From positions 2,852,001 through 2,916,000 of the forward strand of contig NZ_CP018620.1 in the NCBI RefSeq assembly GCF_001908275.1: a DNA stretch of 64,000 bases. Reading direction: 5' to 3'. The position numbers were made by a program, and so were the translations under genes. Shown one piece after another: positions 25,162-33,835 of this stretch (position 1 is the stretch's first letter; every line of letters starts with the position of its first letter). This DNA is from Paenibacillus xylanexedens (GTDB lineage: Bacteria; Bacillota; Bacilli; Paenibacillales; Paenibacillaceae). Under the pieces are notes generated by a model that was given only the letters and a program-made list of their open reading frames with translations, did not search any database and was not told the DNA's origin.

Positions 25162-26298
25162 ATGAGTACGGTAGACCGTATCTTAGATAAAGCCCTTCGG
25201 GGCGAACGTTTGGACTTGGAAGACACGATTCAGTTATTTGAATCCAATGAAGTGGACAAAATCGGGGCAGCTGCTAATGTCATTATGAAACGCATGCATC
25301 CTGAACCATACAGAACATTTGTAATTGGGCGTAACGTCAACTACACAAACGTGTGTGATGTGTACTGCCGTTTTTGTGCTTTCTACCGCAGACCTGGTTC
25401 GGATGAAGGTTATGTGCTTCCAGACGAAGTTATTTTCCAGAAGATTCAGGAAACGGAAGATGTGAATGGTACCGAGATTTTGATGCAAGGTGGAACGAAT
25501 CCAAACTTGCCTTTCAGCTATTATACAGACCTGTTGAAAGCCATTAAAGAGCGTTTCCCGAACATCACGATGCACTCTTTCTCCCCAGCGGAGATTATGA
25601 AAATGGTTGAAGTATCCGATGGCCTTACCTTGGAAGAGGTTGTCCGTGCCATTCACGAAGCTGGTCTGGATTCCTTGCCTGGTGGCGGCGCTGAAATTCT
25701 GGATGACCGCACACGTCGGAAAATCAGCCGCTTGAAAGGTTCATGGCGGGATTGGATGGACGTTATGCAAACTGCACACCGCATCGGTATGAACACCACG
25801 GCAACGATGGTTATCGGACTTGGTGAATCGATGGAAGAGCGTGCATTACACTTGCTCCGTGTACGTGAAGCTCAGGACGAATGTATCGCGAACAAGTATG
25901 ACTCCGAAGGTTTCCTGGCATTCATTCCTTGGACCTTCCAGCCAGACAATACCAACCTTAAGCTGGAGCGTCAGACTCCGGAAGAGTACTTGAAGACTGT
26001 AGCCATCAGCCGACTGGTGCTTGATAATATCAAGAACATTCAATCCTCTTGGGTAACGATGGGTCCTGAGATCGGTAAGAAGTCGCTTGAATTTGGCTGT
26101 AATGACTTCGGTAGCACGATGATTGAAGAGAACGTTGTATCTGCTGCTGGTGCAACATATAAAGTTAACATTGAATCCATTCTCCGTTTGATTCGGGAGT
26201 CCGGTTATATCCCGGCACAACGTAACACTCGATATGACATCGTGCGTATGTTCGACGAAGAGAATGCCGTGCATGAAGATTTCGTAATGCAGAACTAA
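25162..26298 (+). CDS. mqnC: Cyclic dehypoxanthinyl futalosine synthase MqnC
   Basis: 378 residues from MSTVDRILDKALRGERL, with GAGGGAGG 10 bases upstream; the longer frame upstream overlaps the promoter. It is a radical-SAM enzyme with the cluster motif C-x3-C-x2-C (CDVYCRFC) followed by FYRRPG, and MqnC-typical EILMQGGTNPNLPF, GGGAEIL and AFIPWTFQPDNT. It cyclises dehypoxanthinyl futalosine in the futalosine route to menaquinone. No other mqn genes lie in the window, so the pathway is presumably completed elsewhere. Single-gene unit with its own terminator. Confidence 0.93.
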   Translation: MSTVDRILDKALRGERLDLEDTIQLFESNEVDKIGAAANVIMKRMHPEPYRTFVIGRNVNYTNVCDVYCRFCAFYRRPGSDEGYVLPDEVIFQKIQETEDVNGTEILMQGGTNPNLPFSYYTDLLKAIKERFPNITMHSFSPAEIMKMVEVSDGLTLEEVVRAIHEAGLDSLPGGGAEILDDRTRRKISRLKGSWRDWMDVMQTAHRIGMNTTATMVIGLGESMEERALHLLRVREAQDECIANKYDSEGFLAFIPWTFQPDNTNLKLERQTPEEYLKTVAISRLVLDNIKNIQSSWVTMGPEIGKKSLEFGCNDFGSTMIEENVVSAAGATYKVNIESILRLIRESGYIPAQRNTRYDIVRMFDEENAVHEDFVMQN

Positions 26299-26360
26299 TT
26301 CTAATTAATTCAATACTACTCTTTATAAACTTTGATCGTTAGATAAGGATTTATGAAGCG

Positions 26361-26403
26361 AAGCCCGCTGACTACTCCGTTTGGAGAGACGGCGGGCTTT
26401 TTG
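26361..26403 (+). terminator. Terminator after mqnC
   Basis: AAGCCCGC / GCGGGCTT stem with a loop of about 23 bases, then TTTTT. Confidence 0.8.
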
Positions 26404-26531
26404 ATTTCTTTCTGCGGTTCGAGGTCATCAAACAGTACATGTTACGCAATTGGCGATATTTTATATTGAAATTGAACTGTTACAATGAAAGGGAACTTGT
26501 GTAGTCAGACACGCTGGAAGGGGTTAAACCG

Positions 26532-27509
26532 ATGAAGAGAAGAATACTTGGCAAGACGGAACTGGACGTACCTGTATTGAGTTTTGGAGCATCCTCACTC
26601 GGTTCTGTATTTCGTGACATTGACCGGGACGAAGGGATTCGCACTGTACATGCGGCCGTAGATGCGGGGATGAATTACATAGACGTTTCGCCTTACTACG
26701 GGCTGACAAAAGCGGAGTCCGTGTTGGGTGAAGCCATCCGTAGCTTGCCGCGAAATTCATATATGTTATCAACCAAAGCCGGACGGTATGGGGAAAATGA
26801 GTTTGATTTTTCACGTCAGCGGATTCTGGATAGCGTGCAAGAGAGCCTGGATCGACTGCATACAGACTATATCGACATTCTGTTCCTGCATGATATTGAA
26901 TTTGTGCCAGCAGAGATCATCGTAGAAGAAGCCTTTCCAACGTTGCTGCGTCTGAAAGAGCAGGGAGTTATACGACATGCGGGCATTTGTGGCTTACCCT
27001 TGCCTTTGTTCGAGAAGGTACTGCCACAGATCGATGCGGATGCGATCATCTCGTACTGTCATTATTCATTGAATGATACCTCATTATTATCTTTATTGCC
27101 CTTGTTGGAAAAAAAAGAAATTGGCCTCGTCAATGCTTCGCCTCTTTCTATGGGCTTGTTGAGTACCCGAGGGGCTCCTGCCTGGCATCCGGCAGATGAT
27201 CGGGTGAAACAGCTCTGCCTGAAGGCTGCCCGCTTCTGTGCAGAACAAGGCAGTGACATTGCCAAGCTGGCCGTGCAATTCTCCACGTCGAATGAGCGAA
27301 TTCCGACAACACTGGTGAGCAGTGCCAGCCAGCGCAATATCCTCAATAATGCAGCCTGGATAGAGGAACCGATCGATCAGAGCCTGCTGGATGAAGTGCT
27401 GTGCATTCTGGCTCCATTGCATAACGAGACGTGGTCAAGCGGACGACCTGAATATAATACGAAGCCAAGCAACACGACAGTAGAAGCACCCAAGGGGGAA
27501 CGACGATGA
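26532..27509 (+). CDS. Aldo/keto reductase, L-galactose dehydrogenase-like
   Basis: 325 residues. The catalytic tetrad of aldo/keto reductases is present: Asp51, Tyr56, Lys82 and His120. The sequence resembles plant L-galactose dehydrogenase more than typical bacterial members: FGASSLGSVF, DVSPYYGLTKAESVLG, LHDIEF, ISYCHYSLNDTSLLSLLP, ASPLSMGLLS and APAWHPA all have direct counterparts there. It therefore probably oxidises L-galactose, L-fucose or D-arabinose to the lactone with NAD(P). It overlaps the next gene, a zinc dehydrogenase, by four bases (ATGA). Confidence 0.85.
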   Translation: MKRRILGKTELDVPVLSFGASSLGSVFRDIDRDEGIRTVHAAVDAGMNYIDVSPYYGLTKAESVLGEAIRSLPRNSYMLSTKAGRYGENEFDFSRQRILDSVQESLDRLHTDYIDILFLHDIEFVPAEIIVEEAFPTLLRLKEQGVIRHAGICGLPLPLFEKVLPQIDADAIISYCHYSLNDTSLLSLLPLLEKKEIGLVNASPLSMGLLSTRGAPAWHPADDRVKQLCLKAARFCAEQGSDIAKLAVQFSTSNERIPTTLVSSASQRNILNNAAWIEEPIDQSLLDEVLCILAPLHNETWSSGRPEYNTKPSNTTVEAPKGERR

Positions 27510-28519
27510 GAGCCATTGTATGTGAAGAAATAGATCAATTGAAGCTCCAGGACCTGCCACAACCGGAACGAGCAGAAGGAGAGGCGTTGGTTGCCATTCG
27601 GAGGATTGGAATCTGTGGAACGGATCTGCATGCATACAAAGGCAACCAGCCATTTTTTACCTATCCTCGTGTTCTGGGTCATGAACTGGCGGCTGTTATT
27701 GAAGAAATCGGTCCGAACGAGGCTGGGTTACAGCCTGGGGATCAGGTAAGTATTATTCCGTATCTGCACTGCGGTCACTGTATTGCATGTCGCAGTGGAA
27801 AAACCAATTGTTGTGCGTCCATGCAAGTCATGGGTGTGCACGTAGACGGAGGCATGAGAGAAAAAATCAGCGTGCCTGTCTCACATCTGCTCTCAGCAGA
27901 AGGTTTGACGCTGGATGAGACGGCAATGGTAGAACCATTAAGCATTGGAGCCCATGCCGTCAGAAGAGCAGGAATTAAACCTGGTGAGCATGTGATTGTG
28001 ATTGGAGCTGGCCCCATTGGATTGGGTGTGATGGCATTTGCCAAACAGGCGGGGGCGCATGTTATTGCTGTTGATCGTAATCTGGACAGGCTGGAGCTTA
28101 GCCGGACTTGGGCTGGAGCTGATGACCTGGTTCAGGCTAATGAACATGCTGTACAACAAGTGGCTAAAATTACGGGAGGCGACTATGCTACAGCTGTCTT
28201 CGACGCAACAGGTAACGTGAATTCCATGAATGAGGCGCTTCAATATGTTGCTCATAGTGGTCAACTTATTTTCGTGGGACTGGTGAAAGCGGATATTACC
28301 TTTCATGACCCCGAATTTCACAAGCGGGAGATGAGTATCCTGGGCAGTCGAAACGCAACCCGTGAAGATTTTGAACAAGTCCTGTCGACCTTGCGTCAAA
28401 AGAAATTAAGTATGGATGGGTACATCACACACCGCGTGGAATTTGATGAGTTACCTACGGCAATAGACCAATGGCTTTTGCCAGATTCACATGTAGTCAA
28501 AGCCATCGTTGAACTATAA
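27506..28519 (+). CDS. Zinc-dependent medium-chain dehydrogenase, probable sugar-acid dehydrogenase
   Basis: 337 residues with the catalytic zinc site (GICGTDLHAYKG and GHELAAVIEE), a structural zinc site with spaced cysteines (CGHCIACRSGKTNCC), and the NAD-binding motif GAGPIGLGVMAFAK. The group includes threonine, sorbitol and L-galactonate 5-dehydrogenases. Overlap with the L-galactose-dehydrogenase-like gene suggests that it acts on the acid that follows the lactone, i.e. galactonate or fuconate. The substrate is inferred only from context. Confidence 0.82.
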   Translation: MRAIVCEEIDQLKLQDLPQPERAEGEALVAIRRIGICGTDLHAYKGNQPFFTYPRVLGHELAAVIEEIGPNEAGLQPGDQVSIIPYLHCGHCIACRSGKTNCCASMQVMGVHVDGGMREKISVPVSHLLSAEGLTLDETAMVEPLSIGAHAVRRAGIKPGEHVIVIGAGPIGLGVMAFAKQAGAHVIAVDRNLDRLELSRTWAGADDLVQANEHAVQQVAKITGGDYATAVFDATGNVNSMNEALQYVAHSGQLIFVGLVKADITFHDPEFHKREMSILGSRNATREDFEQVLSTLRQKKLSMDGYITHRVEFDELPTAIDQWLLPDSHVVKAIVEL

Positions 28520-28543
28520 TAACAATTAATTATAATAACAGAA

Positions 28544-28609
28544 AAAAAACGCTCTCTTCCCCTATGGATGGACAATACTGTCCATCCATAGGGGAAGAGA
28601 GCGTTTTTT
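28544..28609. terminator. Perfect 31-bp terminator hairpin
   Basis: Two perfectly complementary 31-base arms (AAAAAACGCTCTCTTCCCC... and its exact reverse complement) are separated by the four bases ATAC. Both ends carry six A or T, so it can terminate in either direction. Its last base is immediately followed by the structured repeat at 28610. Confidence 0.9.
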
Positions 28610-28831
28610 GTAAGTTGAATTAAAATTACACGATAAGAAAGAGGACAGAAAAAACCTGAAAAAGCGAAGCGTTCGCCTGAAAGCTTTCTGAAAGAAAGCT
28701 GCTCCGAAAGCATACGCTATCCCCGGATTTTTCCCTTGTGAAAAGGGAATAGAAAAAATCTGGGGATAACAGCGATTGGAAGGTTGTTCTGTCATCGTAG
28801 TGTCAGTGTAAATATCTTTAGTTCAACTTAC
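28610..28831 (+). repeat. Structured repeat element, copy 2
   Basis: This is a second 222-bp copy of the element at 14693-14925, in the same orientation. Inverted ends: the left begins GTAAGTTGAATTAAAATTAC and the right ends CTTTAGTTCAACTTAC, with ATTACAC / GTGTAAAT just inside. The interior (GAGGACAGAA...AAGGTTGTTCTGTCATC) is nearly identical to copy 1, including GCGTTCGC, AGCTTTCTGAAAGAAAGCT, the TCCCCGGATTTT / AAATCTGGGGA hairpin and GGATAACAGCGAT. The terminal bases differ between copies (CTATAG versus GTAAG), while each copy's own two ends still match each other. Confidence 0.85.
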
Positions 28832-28839
28832 ATGAGCTA

Positions 28840-29745
28840 TTATTTTTCCGGATTCGTTACAATGCCCGCATGTGGATCAATGTGACGCACAATGGACTTC
28901 AACCAGATCATCTCCAGCACATGTACCTCATAATAAAGTGCACCCGGGATTTGCCTGATCCATCCTTCCGCCATCGCGAGTTGTGTTGAGTCAGAAGTGG
29001 CTTCCAGATTTCCAGGTTCACGGCGCAGCCGTTTGCGTACAGCTTTTTCAACTTGAGAGCTTTGTGTAGTCAAAATGCATACTTTGCGTTTGGAAGAGAA
29101 GCCCCTGAACGCAATGTACACCATTTCATAAGCAATAAGATAGGCGATTACGGAATACATCGCTTGGTCCCAGCCAAAGACAACACCAGCGGCTGTCAGT
29201 ATCAACAAGTTAAGCAGCATGATTATTTTTTCGATAAGCATCCGTTTTCCGCTAAATACACGTTCAGGTGGGCGGGAAGACGGATCACCGATTTCCAGCG
29301 TATCCAGTGTCCCGCCATACCGCACGACGAGCCCAATTCCGAGTCCGAGGCATAATCCGCCAAACATGGCGGCAGCCAGCGGATGCTCTACAAGTGGCGG
29401 CATGGGATGAAGCACAATGGCACCGATCGAAAAGACAACCAGACCTAGAACAGTAACCAGTACAAATTTCTTCTGCACAATCTTGTAAGACAGAAATATA
29501 AACGGAACATTGAATAAAAATAGAAACAATCCAATCCTCATTTCGGTCCAGTGGGCGAAGAGTGAGGAAATGCCTGTAATGCCTCCAATAATAATCTTAT
29601 TGGGGTGTAAGAACAATTCAAGTCCCACGGAGGCCAGAATTCCGCCCGCAATAACGAGAAACAGGTTTAACCAGCGGCGGGTAGACGATATCCTGGTCTT
29701 GGCGGTGTTTGGCACCGGATTAGCCGATATCAGAGGTGCTTTCAT
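28840..29745 (-). CDS. YitT family membrane protein (DUF161 / DUF2179)
   Basis: 301 residues with about five or six N-terminal membrane helices (FLVIAGGILASVGLELFLHP, IGLFLFLFNVPFIFLSYK, FGGLCLGLGIGLVVRYGGT) and a C-terminal DUF2179 ferredoxin-like domain (KVCILTTQSSQVEKAV ... YYEVHVLEMIWLK). The motif NKIIIGGITGISSLF is typical. YitT proteins are common in Firmicutes in several paralogues; function is unknown. AAGGAGG lies 7 bases before the ATG. The 3' end abuts the structured repeat, with no other obvious terminator. Confidence 0.88.
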   Translation of the reverse strand: MKAPLISANPVPNTAKTRISSTRRWLNLFLVIAGGILASVGLELFLHPNKIIIGGITGISSLFAHWTEMRIGLFLFLFNVPFIFLSYKIVQKKFVLVTVLGLVVFSIGAIVLHPMPPLVEHPLAAAMFGGLCLGLGIGLVVRYGGTLDTLEIGDPSSRPPERVFSGKRMLIEKIIMLLNLLILTAAGVVFGWDQAMYSVIAYLIAYEMVYIAFRGFSSKRKVCILTTQSSQVEKAVRKRLRREPGNLEATSDSTQLAMAEGWIRQIPGALYYEVHVLEMIWLKSIVRHIDPHAGIVTNPEK

Positions 29746-29858
29746 AGGTCATCCTCCTTAGTGCGGCTTTCGAGCCATTCTCCCTGGGTTAGTCACAGAA
29801 AGATCGGCGTAAGAGCCGCGAAGTACGTTAGTATGTCTGTTCTGTACAGACATAGGTG

Positions 29859-31097
29859 TTATCCTTCTTTCTGCAGCACCTTTGGTTCTTCTTTCTTTTT
29901 CCGAGGATCTTTGAACTTGAATATTTTATCCAATAAACGGAATACATGTTTGGACTCTTTGGTTAATAAAGGACCCAGAATGGCCAGAATCAGGACATAC
30001 AGCGCGGCAAATGGTTGAATCATTGGCAACAGTCCCCCGGCTTTACCCATGTTGGCCAAGATGATGGAAAACTCACCCCGTGACACAATGGTTAATCCAA
30101 TATTCGCCGATGCTTTGGGTGATAGTCCTGCACTGCGCCCGGCCAGCATACCCGCCAGGAAGTTACCGAACAATGTAATAACAACTGCAATCAGAGCTAA
30201 CCATACGGCATCGCCACCCAAGGACAACGGATCAATGGACAATCCAAAGCTGAAGAAGAAGATTGCTCCGAAGAAGTCACGGAACGGTAGAATCAAGTGC
30301 TCAATCCGTTTCGCGTGTTCTGTTTCAGCAAGCACCAGACCAACCAGTAATGCACCAATCGCTTCGGCAACATGAATGGTTTCAGAGAAACCAGCTACCA
30401 GGAACAAGGCTCCAAATACAACGAGAGAGAATAGCTCATTCGATCGAATTTTAAGCAATTTGTTTAGTAGCGGTGTTGCTTTACGTCCAAGGATAATCAC
30501 GATAAGCATGAATCCGAGGGCAATAAGTGCAGACATGATGACGCCTCCGATGGAGGATGAATCACTAAGCACAAGTCCGGACAAGATCGAGATATATACA
30601 GCGAGGAATACATCTTCGAACATAATAATACCCAATATCATCTCTGTTTCCGGGTTGGCCGTTCGTTTCAAATCAACGAGTACCTTGGCCACAATGGCAC
30701 TGGAAGAGATGGTAGTTATACCTGCAATAATAAGTGCTTCTGCAACTGGGAAACCGGACACAAAACCGAATATTAATCCCAGCGTAAAGTTAATGCCGAT
30801 GTAGATCGAGCCGCCAACTGCAATGGAGCGACCCGATTTAATTAAACGACCTACCGAGAATTCAAGTCCAAGGTAGAAGAGAAGGAACAGAATACCGATC
30901 CGACCCATAAATTCAATAAAAGGCTGACTCTCAATAAAACGGAAGTCCAGATGCCAGATTTTCATGGCATGTGGCCCAACGGCCATCCCGATCAGAATAT
31001 AAAATGGAACGACCGAAAATCTTAGTTTTGCCGATAAAAGGCCGGCTGCTGCAATGAGCACAAGGGCCAGACCTACTTCGAATATCAAATGATCCAT
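29859..31097 (-). CDS. khtU: K+/H+ antiporter membrane subunit KhtU (CPA2 family)
   Basis: 412 residues with about 12 membrane helices in the Kef/CPA2 pattern: FRLLYLGLEFSVGRLIKSGR-like helix (LLFYLGLEFSVGRL), ITTISSSAIVAKVL, and FVSGFPVAEALIIAGIT. Following khtT by only four bases, it is the transport subunit of a KhtT-KhtU type system that exports K+ in exchange for protons at alkaline pH or under methylglyoxal stress in Bacillus. Short basic C-terminal tail; no RCK domain of its own, consistent with regulation by KhtT. Confidence 0.88.
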   Translation of the reverse strand: MDHLIFEVGLALVLIAAAGLLSAKLRFSVVPFYILIGMAVGPHAMKIWHLDFRFIESQPFIEFMGRIGILFLLFYLGLEFSVGRLIKSGRSIAVGGSIYIGINFTLGLIFGFVSGFPVAEALIIAGITTISSSAIVAKVLVDLKRTANPETEMILGIIMFEDVFLAVYISILSGLVLSDSSSIGGVIMSALIALGFMLIVIILGRKATPLLNKLLKIRSNELFSLVVFGALFLVAGFSETIHVAEAIGALLVGLVLAETEHAKRIEHLILPFRDFFGAIFFFSFGLSIDPLSLGGDAVWLALIAVVITLFGNFLAGMLAGRSAGLSPKASANIGLTIVSRGEFSIILANMGKAGGLLPMIQPFAALYVLILAILGPLLTKESKHVFRLLDKIFKFKDPRKKKEEPKVLQKEG

Positions 31098-31101
31098 CTA
31101 T

Positions 31102-31596
31102 TTACCCCCTTCCAGTCAGGAGGAGGGATTTAAACAGTTTCTGCTGATTGCGTTCGCCAACGGCTACCACCGTGGATTCTGCACTGATAACTACCTCCGG
31201 ACCTGGGCTGATATGTTTTTTGTGATTTTTCTCTACAACGGCGATAACCGTTGCCCCAGAGTTTTGACGTACGTCCAATTCACCGATGGATTTACCGATA
31301 CTTCCGAAGGATGGTTCGATTTTGTACCACTCGATAATCAGGTCGTCAAACGTTACTTCAATATTTTCAAGCTGTTTTGGTTTGTAAGTTAATCCGCCAA
31401 CAATAGCAGCAATCTGTCGTGCTTCGTAATCGTCAAGTGTGATCATCGAGATGCTTTGATCGGGATCATCATACTCGAAGTGGTACATTTCCCGGCGACC
31501 GTCATCGTGAATAATAATGACAATTTTATCACCGCTGCTTGTTTCAATCTGAAATTTTTTGCCGATTCCCGGCAAGTCTGTTTCGCGTACATCCAT
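31102..31596 (-). CDS. khtT: Antiporter regulatory subunit KhtT (RCK_C domain)
   Basis: 164 residues. The N-terminal half ([19 protein letters not shown], then [19 protein letters not shown]) matches KhtT. The C-terminal half is an RCK_C/TrkA_C domain ([20 protein letters not shown], then [17 protein letters not shown]). In Bacillus KhtT gates KhtU and binds c-di-AMP through RCK_C. GGAGG lies 9 bases before the ATG. KhtS, the third gene in Bacillus, is not found upstream: the 294 bases before khtT contain no evident frame. Confidence 0.88.
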   Translation of the reverse strand: MDVRETDLPGIGKKFQIETSSGDKIVIIIHDDGRREMYHFEYDDPDQSISMITLDDYEARQIAAIVGGLTYKPKQLENIEVTFDDLIIEWYKIEPSFGSIGKSIGELDVRQNSGATVIAVVEKNHKKHISPGPEVVISAESTVVAVGERNQQKLFKSLLLTGRG

Positions 31597-31890
31597 GGAT
31601 TGTTGCCTCCTTATAATTAGGGGCTGGCCATAGAAGACAGGCTTATTTCCCGAAAATGATTAATCTGCTGCTCAAGGGAACATCAAAAGATGCGGGTAAA
31701 CAGAGCCAGAAATTCCTGACACAGCCATATGATTTGAATTTGTCGGTGTGGGTACAACAAAAATAGGTACTGTCATAAACATGGGTTTATCTAACGTGTG
31801 CTAAAAGGGTTATAAGTTATGCACAAGCGCACCGTCTTTAATTACAGAGGTGTCTTCATGCAAAAGCAACCTGTAAATACGTCGTAACGG

Positions 31891-32295
31891 CTAGTGAAGA
31901 GCGTTCACGTATTTTGGTGCTATAGGGGTGAGGGATACATACATGCTGGTAAACTTAATAGGTAGCAGAAATAATCTGCGTTTAAATAGACAATACCACG
32001 GTTTAAAGGACAGACCCGTTGTAGGGATTCGCAGCATCAATAACAATGCGAGGACAAGAAAGACAGGCTTATTATGCGTAACCGCAATCAGCTTGGACAT
32101 AACTTGTGGATATTTGCGAATGACAGGTTTCTGCTGGGATTCGGGTATTTGCAACAGCACTTCCTTGTTGGAAGTTGCTTCTACAGACACCCCAACGGCA
32201 GATTCGGACTGCATCGGAATAGGGAAGCACAAGGCTTGAAAAACGCACAAAATGATAATGATAGTGTAGTGGAGTATTCTAGGTTGTTGTCTCAT
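31891..32295 (-). CDS. Small secreted or membrane protein of unknown function
   Basis: 134 residues with a strong AAAGGAGGG site 8 bases before the ATG, which is the main reason to accept it. An N-terminal hydrophobic segment (ILHYTIIIILCVFQALCF) resembles a signal or anchor, followed by a polar region and a second membrane segment (KPVFLVLALLLMLRI). The C-terminus is basic and aromatic. It is divergent from ytxC. No family is recognised. Confidence 0.55.
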   Translation of the reverse strand: MRQQPRILHYTIIIILCVFQALCFPIPMQSESAVGVSVEATSNKEVLLQIPESQQKPVIRKYPQVMSKLIAVTHNKPVFLVLALLLMLRIPTTGLSFKPWYCLFKRRLFLLPIKFTSMYVSLTPIAPKYVNALH

Positions 32296-32418
32296 TTTGG
32301 CTTCCCTCCTTTCCCGTGAAACATACTGTTATTAAAATAATAACACATTTTTGTCTTAACTCCAAACCTCTTCATAATATACTGAGAAATCATGACACGC
32401 TTTCCATCAATCCGCTTC

Positions 32419-32447
32419 GTATATCCCCATCGGCCTTGCCATATACT
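32419..32447 (+). promoter_or_regulatory. Candidate sigma-E-type promoter for ytxC
   Basis: CATATACT matches seven of eight positions of the mother-cell sigma-E -10 consensus CATACAnT, with GTATAT 15 bases upstream. It is 29 bases before the ytxC start and fits a sporulation gene. Confidence 0.4.
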
Positions 32448-32475
32448 TTGAACAGGAAGGAAAGGAGTGATTCTT

Positions 32476-33420
32476 GTGGAACTGTTTGCTGTATGGACCG
32501 ATGTATCGGGGCAAGAGGAAGCGGATCAATTTTATCGTTGTGTCAAGGAAAAAACCAAAGGTTTACATATAAGTAAAAGAGGATTTCGGCTCACCTTCAA
32601 ACATAATGATGGAAGAGCAACCTGGGTGTGCAGAGGGAATGAGAATCACGAAGACTTCCAGCAATGGCTTCCCCGGATCAGTGATCTGCTCTCCCTTGGA
32701 CTCGCCGACTTCATTATGGAGACACAAGAACGGAGCATGGTGGAGGATATGATCGCCAAGGCGTGTTCTGTCATGGATGAGCATGAGGTGGAGAAGGTCA
32801 ATCGAATCTGCATGCCACTTCTATTAAATGGTGATTTGGATCAGCCCGGACTTCGGGAGCGTCGCCGTACTACGTTAGCCAGTGGACTACGGCAGGATCT
32901 GGAGGATGTTCACTTTTTTCACCTTGAAGGCATTATCAACTTCCGCATACGGCCATACAAGCAGGAGCTTCAGGAATTAGTGGAGTATGCACTCGATGAG
33001 TTCTGGATGGATCGGCAGTATGAAGAGTTTATGGGGTTGTTAAAATATTTTGTGTTTTTTCAAGAAGCCAAAGTACCTCTGGTTCATCTTGTACACAAGG
33101 GAATGCATGAGTTTCAGGTACTGGATGCTGGACTTAATCTGTTACCCGTGCAAAAGGATGAACAGGTCGTTGTGGAAATGCCGGGTCTGGAACTGGAGAT
33201 GGATATCGAAGATATGATTGTAAGTACACTCATCTCAATCTCTCCTGAGAAGGTAATGCTCCATACACGCACCCCGGATCTGCCAATCATCTCGACCATA
33301 TGCCAGATCTTTGAAGACAAAGTGCAAATATGTCATCATTGCCCGGAATGCGAAGTGCTGCGCTCAGGATTGTTGACAGGTCTTGACGCAAGTGATCTCG
33401 GCAATTATAATAACTGTTGA
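32476..33420 (+). CDS. ytxC: Putative sporulation protein YtxC
   Basis: 314 residues from GTG, 10 bases after AAAGGAG. The YtxC family is defined by this length, an N-terminal mixed region, and the central INFRIRPYKQELQELVEYAL segment. Order ytxC-thrS is the same as in Bacillus, which supports the call. No catalytic motif is visible and the role in sporulation is not known. Confidence 0.85.
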   Translation: MELFAVWTDVSGQEEADQFYRCVKEKTKGLHISKRGFRLTFKHNDGRATWVCRGNENHEDFQQWLPRISDLLSLGLADFIMETQERSMVEDMIAKACSVMDEHEVEKVNRICMPLLLNGDLDQPGLRERRRTTLASGLRQDLEDVHFFHLEGIINFRIRPYKQELQELVEYALDEFWMDRQYEEFMGLLKYFVFFQEAKVPLVHLVHKGMHEFQVLDAGLNLLPVQKDEQVVVEMPGLELEMDIEDMIVSTLISISPEKVMLHTRTPDLPIISTICQIFEDKVQICHHCPECEVLRSGLLTGLDASDLGNYNNC

Positions 33421-33458
33421 TCCATGAATTTTTCATGTGAACCATTGAACCAAAAGCG

Positions 33459-33487
33459 TTGACAAAGACAACAACCACACGCAAGAT
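33459..33487 (+). promoter_or_regulatory. Promoter of the thrS T-box transcript
   Basis: A perfect TTGACA followed after 17 bases by CAAGAT, placed so that transcription starts at or just before the T-box stem I. Confidence 0.55.
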
Positions 33488-33490
33488 CGG

Positions 33491-33743
33491 TGCAGAGAGA
33501 GGAACCTTGGCTGAAATTTCCTCCGGATATCACGTATGGTTTACCCCTTTGTAGCTGCAATTTTGAAAGTGGAGTTAGAATATCGCCTTTAATGGGGATT
33601 ATCCGCGAGTAAGGATCTGCCGGGTCATGCCCGTTATCGTCATGCCAATGAGGGCTGTATTTCCGAATATGGATGAATCAGCTGAATTAGGGTGGAACCA
33701 CGAGTATATATCACTCGTCCCTTTGCCGGGACGGGTGTTTTTT
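33491..33743 (+). promoter_or_regulatory. T-box leader (threonine) for thrS
   Basis: The base of stem I is TGCAG (33491) paired with CTGCA (33555). In the 3' side of its specifier region, ACC (33543-33545, in TTTACCCCT) is a threonine codon. The T-box proper AGGGTGGAACCACG begins at 33689. The terminator CACTCGTCCC / GGGACGGGTG with six T closes the leader at 33712-33743. Uncharged tRNA-Thr would stabilise the antiterminator and allow thrS expression. Confidence 0.93.
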
Positions 33744-33835
33744 GCGTTCCTTTGCAAAATGACTGGAATAGCAATAGATAATCAGTCCATAAATATCTGG
33801 ACACAAAGGTTACATTAACAGGAGGAATGAGACAA

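Noticed and set aside
31597..31890. Possible c-di-AMP (ydaO) riboswitch before khtT
   Set aside because: The potassium-related context suggested it, but I could not find the conserved core of that riboswitch on either strand.
31928..32239. 103-residue plus-strand frame
   Set aside because: Antisense to the minus-strand small membrane protein, which has the better ribosome site and a membrane-protein composition.
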